From the NCBI GenBank assembly GCA_002704625.1, contig PAGZ01000037.1, positions 7,449-14,910 on the forward strand: 7,462 nucleotides of DNA, in the 5' to 3' direction. The notes below the pieces were generated by a model. It had not been told where the DNA came from, did no database searches, and saw only the letters and a list, made by a program, of their open reading frames with translations. The position numbers were made by a program, and so were the translations under genes. Positions 1 through 6,662 of the stretch are shown piece by piece. This DNA comes from Candidatus Pelagibacter sp. Its GTDB lineage: Bacteria > Pseudomonadota > Alphaproteobacteria > Pelagibacterales > Pelagibacteraceae. The number at the start of each line of letters is the position of its first letter. Positions within the stretch are counted from its first letter, which is position 1.

Positions 1-93
1 AAAAGACCTAGTAAATATACCTGTCAGAAAAATAAAAATGAAAACACTATAAGTAACTAAAGTTTTCAATAAAGGACTAACCGTACTATTCAT
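1..93 (-). CDS. N-terminus of a hydrophobic (probably membrane) protein, cut by the window edge
   Basis: From an ATG at 93 the frame stays open for exactly 31 codons to the window edge. The product starts MNSTVSPLLKTLVTY and runs into a hydrophobic stretch (about residues 12-27, including SVFIFIFLTGIF) followed by TRSF. A short polar head followed by a likely first membrane helix is typical of polytopic glycan-locus proteins such as a Wzy-type polymerase, O-antigen ligase or Wzx flippase; which one cannot be decided from 31 residues. The start overlaps the end of the upstream glycosyltransferase gene by 8 nt (ATGAATAG), the same arrangement as at 2751-2758, which supports a real gene translated by coupling in the same operon. 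No Shine-Dalgarno sequence is evident upstream. The evidence is the open frame, the overlap geometry and the hydrophobicity; the function is inference. Confidence 0.6.
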   Translation of the reverse strand, partial: MNSTVSPLLKTLVTYSVFIFIFLTGIFTRSF

Positions 94-1135
94 TTTTCAA
101 TTTTTTTATTTTGTACTCATAATAAATCTTTTCTACAAAACTATTCTTTGACTCTGGGGGCCTCAAAAAAATAAGCTCTTCTTTTTTGTTAAACATATCC
201 ATGAATAAATTTTCATAATCTGAACACATCTTTTCAGAATTAAAAGGATAATCTTTTAAATTAGCTAAATATTTTTCATAATCACTCATCATTTCTAATA
301 TTTTCTCATGAAGATTGCTTTCGTTAAAAATTAGACCATAATTTTTACAATACTCTGTGGTTCCACCACTGTCTATAAACAACAAAGGTAAGCCACACTG
401 AGCTCCCTCAATGTGGTGATTCCCTGAAGGCTCAAATAAAGATCCTGTTATATATAAATGGTTTTCTTTTATCTTTGATGATAATTCTTTTCCTGAAAGT
501 GGTTTTACAACATTGACATTATTGAAAGCAAGTCCTCTTGGTAAATTTCCTATATACATAAATTCAATTTTTTCTTTCCATGATTTATCATCTAGTAGTT
601 CATCTATCTTATTGTAAGTCGTAAAACCTTTGTTCCAGTTTGCTCCCCAATGATGGGTTACTATTTTTAATTTTTCCTTTTTATTCCAAGGTGTAAACCC
701 AACATTATTAAATATTTCACTATTTGCACCAGCGTAAATGACATGATTTTCTCTAGGCCCTATGCCCTGTTCTATATATAAATTCTTCAACCATTGACTA
801 ACAAAAATAGTGAAGTCTGAGGTTTTGTTAGCCTCAATAAGGTATTTATTTACATACTTTGTATTTTTTCTTTCGTCACATTCGTTAATTCTATGAGCAA
901 CAAGAGTGTCTTTTTTTCTATATTTTATGTAATTTTGTACATCTATGTGTGTAAATGCTGAAGATTCTGAAGTTTTTCTTGGTTCAGTGATTAATATTAT
1001 GTCTATATCATCGTCTAATAAATTATTTACAACTTTATAACCTTTGTTTTCTAAATGATTGCGAAGATTTATTGCAAATAGATTGCCTCCTCCCCAGGGG
1101 CCATCCTTTATATTAGTTCCAATACTAATTTTCAT
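86..1135 (-). CDS. GT4-like (GT-B fold) glycosyltransferase, PWGGGN / HHWGANW type
   Basis: 349 aa, a usual length for a GT4 enzyme. The N-terminus carries DGPWGGGN (residues 11-18), a glycine loop at the start of the first Rossmann domain that replaces the usual GG loop of GT4 enzymes. HRINECDER (81-89) follows, then THHWGANWNKGF (160-171) at the start of the C-terminal domain. The donor-binding E-x7-E motif is E235 to E243 (EPSGNHHIE), followed by GAQCGLP and DSGGTTEYC. I recognise this motif set from glycosyltransferases in surface-glycan loci of marine bacteria; donor and acceptor sugars cannot be predicted. It would act as a cytoplasmic or membrane-associated retaining transferase. There is no signal peptide or membrane helix. 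The ATG overlaps the upstream gene by 11 nt, with a weak AGAG purine stretch ahead of it. The last 8 nt overlap the start of the next gene at 93. The lysine-rich C-terminal tail (about 315-349) lies beyond the catalytic domain. Confidence 0.9.
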   Translation of the reverse strand: MKISIGTNIKDGPWGGGNLFAINLRNHLENKGYKVVNNLLDDDIDIILITEPRKTSESSAFTHIDVQNYIKYRKKDTLVAHRINECDERKNTKYVNKYLIEANKTSDFTIFVSQWLKNLYIEQGIGPRENHVIYAGANSEIFNNVGFTPWNKKEKLKIVTHHWGANWNKGFTTYNKIDELLDDKSWKEKIEFMYIGNLPRGLAFNNVNVVKPLSGKELSSKIKENHLYITGSLFEPSGNHHIEGAQCGLPLLFIDSGGTTEYCKNYGLIFNESNLHEKILEMMSDYEKYLANLKDYPFNSEKMCSDYENLFMDMFNKKEELIFLRPPESKNSFVEKIYYEYKIKKLKNE

Positions 1136-2048
1136 AAATTTCTCTAAACATTTCTAGAAATGGATTGAATCCATTTGGAATTTTATATTTTGATACTTTT
1201 TTTGTTGAGTACTCTACATCTGGATTGGCAAATTGAAAACTCTCCATTTCAAATATTGAACTTGGGGAAAGTAGTTTGGATGCAAATCCTACATCTGTTG
1301 AAATTATTGGTGTTCGCGTAATTGCACATTCAAATAATGCTCTTGGTCCTCCTTCTACCCTTGAGGCTACAATATAAAGGTCCAATAAATTATAAAATTC
1401 ATTTAATTTATTAAAATTTACCATCTCATGATAATGAAATGGAATGTTATATTTTGTAAAATTTTCAATTAAATAACCCCTTCTTTTACCGGTTAGTAAT
1501 ACCTCTAAATCAGAATTTTCTTTGCTCATTTCAAGAATAATCTTTAGAAATCTATCAGGACCTTTTGAAAGTTTTGGGCTTTTGAGATCAATGCCTTCAG
1601 TATCTCTCTGAAAGGAACCAATAACAAAAGAAGAAGTGCTAATGTTATATTTTTTTCTTAAGTTGTTCTTATTATTAATTTCAAAAAAATTGTTTTGGTT
1701 AACCCAAAAAGGAATTACATATATTTTTTTACTAGTAAGAGACCTGAGCTGTTCTTTGGTCTTATATGAAACAGTATGATAAATATCTATATATTCATCT
1801 CTTTTATAAAAATTAGTTTTTTCTTTTTCATCAAATTTATTAAAGTCAATATGGTGAATTGTACAAACAACTTTACTTATTTTTAAACTTTTTTTTTGCA
1901 CTTTTTTCCAAGTCCAAGGTGCAATTAACCAAATAATATCCGCATTTTTAACATTTTCTGTAGTAATTTTTTTGTTAAAATTCTTCCATTCAGAAATGAC
2001 ATTGTCAACAACCCAATTTTCATTTAATTTATTAATAAATATTTTCAT
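1125..2048 (-). CDS. Compact GT4-like (GT-B fold) glycosyltransferase
   Basis: 307 aa, shorter than the usual 350-400 aa of GT4 enzymes. The loss is mainly in the N-terminal domain, which spans only about 115 residues. Visible landmarks are a tryptophan-rich segment IIWLIAPWTWKK (38-49), CTIHHIDFNKF (62-72), the linker motif VIPFWVN (111-117), IGSFQRDTEG (143-152) at the start of the C-terminal Rossmann domain, and SKGPDRF (161-167). The donor-binding E-x7-E is E232 to E240 (EGGPRALFE), followed by TDVGFA. The family transfers a sugar from a nucleotide donor with retention; the specific sugar is unknown. No membrane segments are seen. The ATG at 2048 overlaps the TAA of the upstream gene by one base (TAATG), and no Shine-Dalgarno site is visible, so coupled re-initiation is likely. 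The final codons contain the inverted repeat described separately at 1149-1176. The domain and motif assignment is firm; the acceptor is unknown. Confidence 0.88.
   Translation of the reverse strand: MKIFINKLNENWVVDNVISEWKNFNKKITTENVKNADIIWLIAPWTWKKVQKKSLKISKVVCTIHHIDFNKFDEKEKTNFYKRDEYIDIYHTVSYKTKEQLRSLTSKKIYVIPFWVNQNNFFEINNKNNLRKKYNISTSSFVIGSFQRDTEGIDLKSPKLSKGPDRFLKIILEMSKENSDLEVLLTGKRRGYLIENFTKYNIPFHYHEMVNFNKLNEFYNLLDLYIVASRVEGGPRALFECAITRTPIISTDVGFASKLLSPSSIFEMESFQFANPDVEYSTKKVSKYKIPNGFNPFLEMFREIYEN
1149..1176. repeat. Overlapping inverted repeats in the 3' end of a glycosyltransferase gene
   Basis: Plus-strand positions 1149-1162 form a perfect 14-bp palindrome (CATTTCTAGAAATG). Positions 1158-1166 and 1168-1176 form perfect 9-bp arms (AAATGGATT / AATCCATTT) around one base. 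Both structures share AAATG at 1158-1162. They lie within the last codons of the gene at 1125-2048 (encoding PNGFNPFLEM), just upstream of the ATG at 1135, so the mRNA could fold either hairpin but not both at once. Confidence 0.5.
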
Positions 2049-2758
2049 TAATTAAATTCTATGTTTAAATCAGGTAAAGTATCATTTTTTACACAACTAG
2101 CGTAATAGTTCTGTTCCTTTTTTTTATTAGAAGAAATATTATTTTCCATATTTAACATATATAAAGGCTTGTTTAATTTTCTATACTTATAATTTCTCTT
2201 AAACATATCGGTTATTAATTTGTAATCCTGTGCATAGTAAAAATTTTCATTATATAATCCTGCTTTGATGATTGAATCTTTTTTAATCATTAGTGTTCCA
2301 TGAATGAATGGGTTTTTTAATTTACTAATAATTTTAGAAGGAAAATAATAAGAAATACCTGGTATTTTTTTTCTGGTATTTTTAATAAATGCTCTTGTGG
2401 TGCAGAAGTCTAAATTAAAGTTAACCATTTCTCTAACTTGATCTTCAATTCTTTTATCAAAACTTATATCATCAGCATCTTGTCTTGCAATATAGTACCC
2501 GGATGAATTCTGTATAAGAAAATTTAGTGATTTTGTAAGACCAAGGTTTTTCTTGTTTCTAAAAATTTTTATATTTGTAAACCTATCTTTATAATAATTT
2601 ATTTTTTCATACGAACCATCTTCAGAACAATCATCCATTATCAATAGTTCTAAATTCTGATACGTCTGGTTCATAATGCTTTCAATTGCTGTATCTAATG
2701 TATTTATGGAGTTATAAGTGCTCATTATTACTGAAACAAAATTATTATTACTACTCAT
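2048..2758 (-). CDS. GT2 family (GT-A fold) glycosyltransferase
   Basis: 236 aa, a single GT-A domain. The N-terminal nucleotide-binding strand VSVIMSTYN (8-16) is followed by NQTYQNLELLIMDDCSEDGS (30-49), with D42 and D43 in the UDP-binding position. NLGLTKSLN (71-79) follows, then the metal-binding DxD motif RQDADD (D94, D96). Later come NPFIHGTLMIKK (149-160) and YNENFYYAQDYKL (169-181), where D178 is the candidate catalytic base, followed by the C-terminal KPLYMLNMENNISS (197-210) common in short GT2 enzymes of glycan loci. It is therefore probably complete despite its length. GT2 enzymes are inverting transferases acting at the cytoplasmic face; the sugar is not predictable. The ATG at 2758 has the clearest ribosome binding site of the operon (AAAGG, 5 nt upstream) and overlaps the preceding gene by 8 nt (ATGAGTAG). 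It shares its first or last bases with both neighbours. Confidence 0.93.
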   Translation of the reverse strand: MSSNNNFVSVIMSTYNSINTLDTAIESIMNQTYQNLELLIMDDCSEDGSYEKINYYKDRFTNIKIFRNKKNLGLTKSLNFLIQNSSGYYIARQDADDISFDKRIEDQVREMVNFNLDFCTTRAFIKNTRKKIPGISYYFPSKIISKLKNPFIHGTLMIKKDSIIKAGLYNENFYYAQDYKLITDMFKRNYKYRKLNKPLYMLNMENNISSNKKKEQNYYASCVKNDTLPDLNIEFN

Positions 2759-3902
2759 GAATACCTTTGAAAATTTTTCTTAATTTATTGTTGTTTAAAT
2801 GCTCATTTATGTACTGATAGTTTTGTTTACCTATTAGTTTTATTTCTTCTTTATTGTTTAGTAACAATAATTTATTTTTTAAATCTTCATAGTTGAATTG
2901 TTCAAATGCCAATTGATACTTTTCAGGGAAAAATTCTTTTATACCTCCTGTGTCGGGAAAAATAGAAGGAACCCCCAATGATGAAGCTTCACATAAAAGA
3001 GTTGGTTGTCCTTCATAGAGCTTTGTTGCGGTAACAACAGCACGTGAATTTGATATTATATTTAAAACTTCTTTATTAGTCTTTTCACCAATAAATTCAA
3101 TTTTAATGTTTTGATATGTTTCTTTTAAACTATCTAAGTTTGGACCTTTCCCAATAATTTTTAATTTTAAATCTTTAAGGTCGGTCTTTATAAATGTTTC
3201 GATTAACTCCTCTACTCCCTTTTCTTCAGAAATTCTCCCAGCATAAACTATATAATCTCTGTTTATCTTATCGTTTTCTGAAAATTTGCTGTCTAATTGT
3301 AAATTATTAGGATATGTCGTGATTTTCTTTTCGTTCACTCCTAAATCAATCAAAAACTTTTTATGAAAATCAGTTAAAACTAGAATATCTATCTTATAAT
3401 TTTCTAATATTTTGAAATATTTCTTACCGTAATTTATTACAGCTAAAGATTTAATTAGTGAATCACTAAAATATTTATTAATTTTTCCAACTGAAGAGTT
3501 GATAAGTCCACAAGCCTTGCATATCTCATTGTTATTTAGGTGATTTGAGGAAAAGTAGTACCTTGTACAAAAATATCTAAAATTGTGAAGTTTAACAATG
3601 GTTTTTATATTTGTATTTTTAATGACATCAAATATCCCTAATGATGCTTGAAACCAAGTATTATGAATATAAATTAAATCAGGTTTGAAGTTGTTTATTG
3701 CAAACTTGACTTTACTATTACTTTTTACATTATTTCTAAAAACCAAAGTGGAAAGATTCCTGATTAAGTTATTACTTTTATTTGAAAAATAAAGTGTTTC
3801 AACTTCATAGTATTTTTTCAAAAAACTTATTTCATTTTTAACAGCGATATCTTCCCCACCAATATTTCTGTAATTATTATGAATAATTAATATTTTCTTC
3901 AC
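2751..3902 (-). CDS. GT4 family glycosyltransferase with a Cys cluster, GTG start
   Basis: 383 aa, full length for GT4. The N-terminus HNNYRNIGGED (8-18) is the typical glycine loop of a GT4 subgroup (HNxYxxxGGED). KLHNFRYFC (104-112) with C112, C128 and C131 matches the subgroup's LHNYR..C...C..C pattern, a possible small metal-binding or structural loop. The C-terminal domain opens with VYAGRISEEKGVEELI (219-234), then IIGKGP (249-254), and has the donor-binding E-x7-E at E297 to E305 (EGQPTLLCE), followed by FPDTGGIKEFF. It is a cytoplasmic retaining sugar transferase; donor and acceptor are unknown. The start codon is GTG (3902-3900): upstream in frame there is no ATG before a TAA at 3935-3933, and the conserved motif begins only six residues later, so GTG is well supported. 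No Shine-Dalgarno site is visible. It is the first gene of the minus-strand operon, behind a promoter candidate at 3912-3941. Confidence 0.93.
   Translation of the reverse strand: MKKILIIHNNYRNIGGEDIAVKNEISFLKKYYEVETLYFSNKSNNLIRNLSTLVFRNNVKSNSKVKFAINNFKPDLIYIHNTWFQASLGIFDVIKNTNIKTIVKLHNFRYFCTRYYFSSNHLNNNEICKACGLINSSVGKINKYFSDSLIKSLAVINYGKKYFKILENYKIDILVLTDFHKKFLIDLGVNEKKITTYPNNLQLDSKFSENDKINRDYIVYAGRISEEKGVEELIETFIKTDLKDLKLKIIGKGPNLDSLKETYQNIKIEFIGEKTNKEVLNIISNSRAVVTATKLYEGQPTLLCEASSLGVPSIFPDTGGIKEFFPEKYQLAFEQFNYEDLKNKLLLLNNKEEIKLIGKQNYQYINEHLNNNKLRKIFKGIHE
2754..2768 (-). promoter_or_regulatory. Ribosome binding site and overlapped start of the GT2 gene
   Basis: On the minus strand AAAGG lies 5 nt ahead of the ATG at 2758, inside the last codons of the upstream gene. 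It is the only strong Shine-Dalgarno-like site among the starts in this window and decides this start codon. The other starts either show weak purine stretches or none. Confidence 0.6.
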
Positions 3903-3962
3903 GATATCTAGAATATATTAAAAAAATATTTTAAGTGTTAACTAATATATTAAAATCAAATT
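3903..3962. promoter_or_regulatory. Divergent intergenic region with two copies of AATATATTAAAA
   Basis: This 60-bp gap separates two divergently read glycosyltransferase genes and should hold promoters for both. It contains two direct copies of AATATATTAAAA (3912-3923 and 3944-3955), 32 bp apart. Their cores, AATATATT, are self-complementary, so each can be read on either strand. The cores sit 9 bp from the GTG at 3902 and 11 bp from the ATG at 3963, almost mirror-symmetric about the centre of the gap. Other small palindromes are AAAATATTTT (3923-3932) and GTTAAC (3937-3942). For the plus-strand gene TATATT (3946-3951) is the best -10 candidate, but no convincing -35 is seen. Chance repeats are common in such AT-rich DNA. 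Confidence 0.45.
3912..3941 (-). promoter_or_regulatory. Candidate sigma70-type promoter for the minus-strand glycosyltransferase operon
   Basis: On the minus strand TTAACA (3941-3936; 5 of 6 to TTGACA) is followed after 18 bp by TATATT (3917-3912; 5 of 6 to TATAAT). Only 9 nt lie between the -10 and the GTG start at 3902, which would give a nearly leaderless transcript; this agrees with the absence of a Shine-Dalgarno site. It was found by eye in very AT-rich sequence. Confidence 0.4.
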
Positions 3963-5075
3963 ATGCATGTTCTTGTATTTTTAACCTTTGGAATTTCTTT
4001 TATGGACTGGGAAAAAAGTGGGCTGTTAAGTAGAGAGATTTTGTTATATAAAAAGTTAAATGAAGAAAAAAAAATTAACTTCACTTTTGTAACATTTGGA
4101 AACTCTAAAGATGAAGATATTGTCAAAGATTTTAATGTTATCCCGTATTACAAATACAACAAAATATTCAATAGTAAAATATTGACTTTTTTTCAATCAT
4201 TACAATTTGCATATAGAATAAAAAAATTAATAGACAATCCTGATTTAATTAAGACTAATCAGCTTATGGGTTCATGGATGGGTATAATTTGCAAATTTGT
4301 TTTTTCTTGTCCCCTTATAATTAGAACGGGATATGATATTTTTCAATTTTCGATTTTTGAAAAGAAGAGAGTTTATAAAAAGTTAATATATTTTCTTTTA
4401 ACTCAAGTGGGGCTTTTATTTAGTGATTCTTATACAGTAAGTAGTAATTCAGACAAAGCTTTTTTAAAAAAATTTTTTGTTGGAACAAATCACATATCTA
4501 TTATTCAAAATTGGGTAATGACAAATTCGACAAAAAATAAATTAATAAACAAAAAAGAAAAAACTATTTTATCAGTTGGTAGGCTTGAAAAACAAAAAAA
4601 TTTCACATATTTGATTAAATCCTTTGCTAATTCTGAATATCAATTAGATATTGTTGGAGAGGGTAGTGAAAAAAAAGAATTGATTGAACTGTCTAATAAA
4701 TTATTAACAAATGTAAATTTTCTAGGCACAATAGACAACAAAGAGTTACTTGATCTATATAAACATTACAAATATTTTATTTCATCTTCTGATTATGAAG
4801 GGAATTCAAAAACAATCCTTGAAGCAAAATCTGCTGGATGTGTTGTAGTTGCAAGGGAAAATAAAAACAACAAAGAAATAATCGAAAATCAAATTGATGG
4901 AGTTTTATACTCTGATGAAAACCTATTAAATTTAATTAATAAATTACAAGAAAATAAAGAGCTAACTGACCAAATATCTTCAAATGCTATTGAATCTGTA
5001 AAAAACAAAAATTCTATTAATTTAATTTTAGAGAAAGAATATAAAAATTATGAAATGGTTTTAACGAATTATTAA
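3963..5075 (+). CDS. GT4 family (GT-B fold) glycosyltransferase, only plus-strand gene
   Basis: 370 aa, full GT4 length. The N-terminal domain has the WEKSGLLSREILLYKKL segment (16-32), a family pattern for one GT4 subgroup in surface-glycan loci, then VTFGNSKDED (43-52) and RTGYD (121-125). The C-terminal domain has the classic SVGRLEKQKNF (204-214), IVGEGSEK (230-237), FLGTIDN (253-259) and the donor-binding E-x7-E at E279 to E287 (EGNSKTILE), followed by KSAGC. It is predicted to be a cytoplasmic retaining sugar transferase of unknown donor. A hydrophobic stretch in the N-terminal domain (about 140-154) more likely belongs to a membrane-associated amphipathic helix than to a true membrane span. 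The ATG has no Shine-Dalgarno site and lies just downstream of the AT-rich divergent region. Its last 15 bp overlap tail-to-tail with the ABC exporter gene. It stands alone in orientation, suggesting insertion or inversion of a single-gene cassette. Confidence 0.94.
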   Translation: MHVLVFLTFGISFMDWEKSGLLSREILLYKKLNEEKKINFTFVTFGNSKDEDIVKDFNVIPYYKYNKIFNSKILTFFQSLQFAYRIKKLIDNPDLIKTNQLMGSWMGIICKFVFSCPLIIRTGYDIFQFSIFEKKRVYKKLIYFLLTQVGLLFSDSYTVSSNSDKAFLKKFFVGTNHISIIQNWVMTNSTKNKLINKKEKTILSVGRLEKQKNFTYLIKSFANSEYQLDIVGEGSEKKELIELSNKLLTNVNFLGTIDNKELLDLYKHYKYFISSSDYEGNSKTILEAKSAGCVVVARENKNNKEIIENQIDGVLYSDENLLNLINKLQENKELTDQISSNAIESVKNKNSINLILEKEYKNYEMVLTNY

Positions 5076-6662
5076 TCTTTTTTCATTTTCAATTTTTATC
5101 TTTAAATGGTCATCATATTCGAAGTCTTGATGATTATGTGTGCAGTTGATTATTGTATATTCTGAATTGTTCAATAGATTAAAAATTAACTTTCTTGAAG
5201 CTTCATCAAGATTAGATGTTGATTCATCAAGTAACAAAATCTCTGCTTCAGATAATAAAGATCTTATAAAAGCTACCTTTTGAAGTTGGCCTGATGAAAG
5301 TGTTTTATTACTTATTTTTTGATCTAAATTGTCATTAATATCTTCATTAAATACTTTAAAGCTTTCTAAATATTCAATCAATATCTTATCTTCAATAGTC
5401 TTACCATTACCATATAAAATATTTTCTCTCAATGTTCCATCAATTATTAAAGGAGTAACTCCAACATATGCATATTTATTTGAAAATGAACAAACTGTAC
5501 CTTTTTGTGGAAATAATAATCCAGCAGAAAGACCAAGTAATGTACTCTTGCCTGATCCGTTTGGACCAGTTACAACCGTATGTGAATTTTTCTTAATTTC
5601 TGAATTTATATTTTCAAAAATTTTATTTTCTGCATTAAAATATTCAAAATCTACTTTCTCAAATTTAATTGCAGTATCAATCTTATTGTCTATATAGAAA
5701 TTTTCACTATAAGTGAGGGCTTTATTTTTTTCCATTTCATATAATTTCTGAATAACAACATGATTGTTACTAACAAGCATAATATTTTTGTTTAACTTGC
5801 TAAATTCTTGAAATAGTCTTACTAAGATACCGATAAAGTCAATCGTTAAAAGTTTTGCAAAATTAAAAAATGCCAGCAGTACTGAAACTAATAAATATAC
5901 TGCAAATTGTGGGAAGCTAGTGTTAATAGTTCCTACTTTTTGATTGTTGAGCTCTGCTTTTAGTAGTCTTCCTAGAGTAGTCCTAAATGATTCCAATTCT
6001 TCATTAACTTTTTTTAATAGTTTGATTAAAAAGATATTTTCCAAAACTTTCTGTACTTGTTTACTATATTGCTCTGATGCCTCCCATTTTTCATGAGCAT
6101 AAACTCTTCCTTTTAATGTGAATATTTTTGTAGGAAGGTATATAACCGCTGCACCTACAACCAAAACCAAGATTGTTTGAGCATCTGTATATATTAAATA
6201 TCCTGCATATAAAATAAGCTGTATAAAACTTGCGATAAATGCTGTTAAAGCATGATAAAAAGCACCCACAGATGCTGAAAAATTATTCATTAGGTGGAAT
6301 GATTCACCAATAGAAAAATTACCTTTATCAAAAACTTCCTTGATTACATATACCTTAAGATTCTGTTCTACTTCAAACTTCAAAGAAAAAGTATTAAATA
6401 CATCTAAATATCCAAATATTTGTCTTACAACAACTATCACTGGTAATAAATAAAGATTAGACAATAAAAATTGAATTAATTGTAAATCTGAATAATTAGA
6501 ACTTTCAAATAAATTTGCAATAACTACGATTATTAATAAATCACAACCAAAAGCAAGAAATAGAAGCATTACAGATAGCAATATCCTTATTTTTTTATTT
6601 TTAGTCCCTGTTATTTTTGAAACAAAAAATATATCCCTGATAAAAATTTTGTATTTTGACAT
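5061..6662 (-). CDS. Fused ABC exporter (membrane domain plus ATPase), possible lipid-linked glycan flippase
   Basis: 533 aa half-transporter, expected to act as a homodimer in the inner membrane. The first about 300 residues contain about six membrane helices (roughly 26-50, 62-82, 135-158, 161-182 and two within 250-285). The ATPase domain covers about 331-533: Walker A GPNGSGKST (366-374), signature LSSGQ (455-459, in place of LSGGQ), Walker B ILLLDE (475-480; D479, catalytic E480), D-loop SNLD (483-486) and switch H509 in THN. The Q-loop is unusual: the expected YVPQ is YVGV (399-402), so the glutamine is replaced by V402. Its place among glycosyltransferase genes suggests export or flipping of a lipid-linked sugar, as PglK and MsbA relatives do; the substrate is inference. 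The ATG is fixed by an in-frame TAA two codons upstream. It is slightly shorter than typical (570-600 aa). Its stop lies inside the end of the convergent plus-strand gene. Confidence 0.93.
   Translation of the reverse strand: MSKYKIFIRDIFFVSKITGTKNKKIRILLSVMLLFLAFGCDLLIIVVIANLFESSNYSDLQLIQFLLSNLYLLPVIVVVRQIFGYLDVFNTFSLKFEVEQNLKVYVIKEVFDKGNFSIGESFHLMNNFSASVGAFYHALTAFIASFIQLILYAGYLIYTDAQTILVLVVGAAVIYLPTKIFTLKGRVYAHEKWEASEQYSKQVQKVLENIFLIKLLKKVNEELESFRTTLGRLLKAELNNQKVGTINTSFPQFAVYLLVSVLLAFFNFAKLLTIDFIGILVRLFQEFSKLNKNIMLVSNNHVVIQKLYEMEKNKALTYSENFYIDNKIDTAIKFEKVDFEYFNAENKIFENINSEIKKNSHTVVTGPNGSGKSTLLGLSAGLLFPQKGTVCSFSNKYAYVGVTPLIIDGTLRENILYGNGKTIEDKILIEYLESFKVFNEDINDNLDQKISNKTLSSGQLQKVAFIRSLLSEAEILLLDESTSNLDEASRKLIFNLLNNSEYTIINCTHNHQDFEYDDHLKIKIENEKRLIIR

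Noticed and set aside
150..175. Runs of five C and seven T on the minus strand near the end of the gene at 86-1135, as a possible frameshift site
   Set aside because: The reading frame continues normally through the runs to the TAG at 88-86, and that stop's overlap with the next start is consistent. No alternative frame product is supported.
2048..2758. GT2 gene being truncated because it is only 236 codons
   Set aside because: The C-terminal pattern after the GT-A core (KPLYMLNMENNISS and a following QNYY segment) is as expected for short GT2 enzymes of glycan loci, and all core motifs are present.
5076..5100. T-rich run after the plus-strand glycosyltransferase gene as an intrinsic terminator
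   Set aside because: There is no hairpin before the T run, and the run is coding sequence for the C-terminus of the exporter on the other strand.
5329..5697. 122-codon plus-strand open frame
   Set aside because: It lies wholly opposite the ATPase domain of the exporter gene, whose Walker A and signature motifs prove the minus-strand reading. The translation has no recognisable domain.
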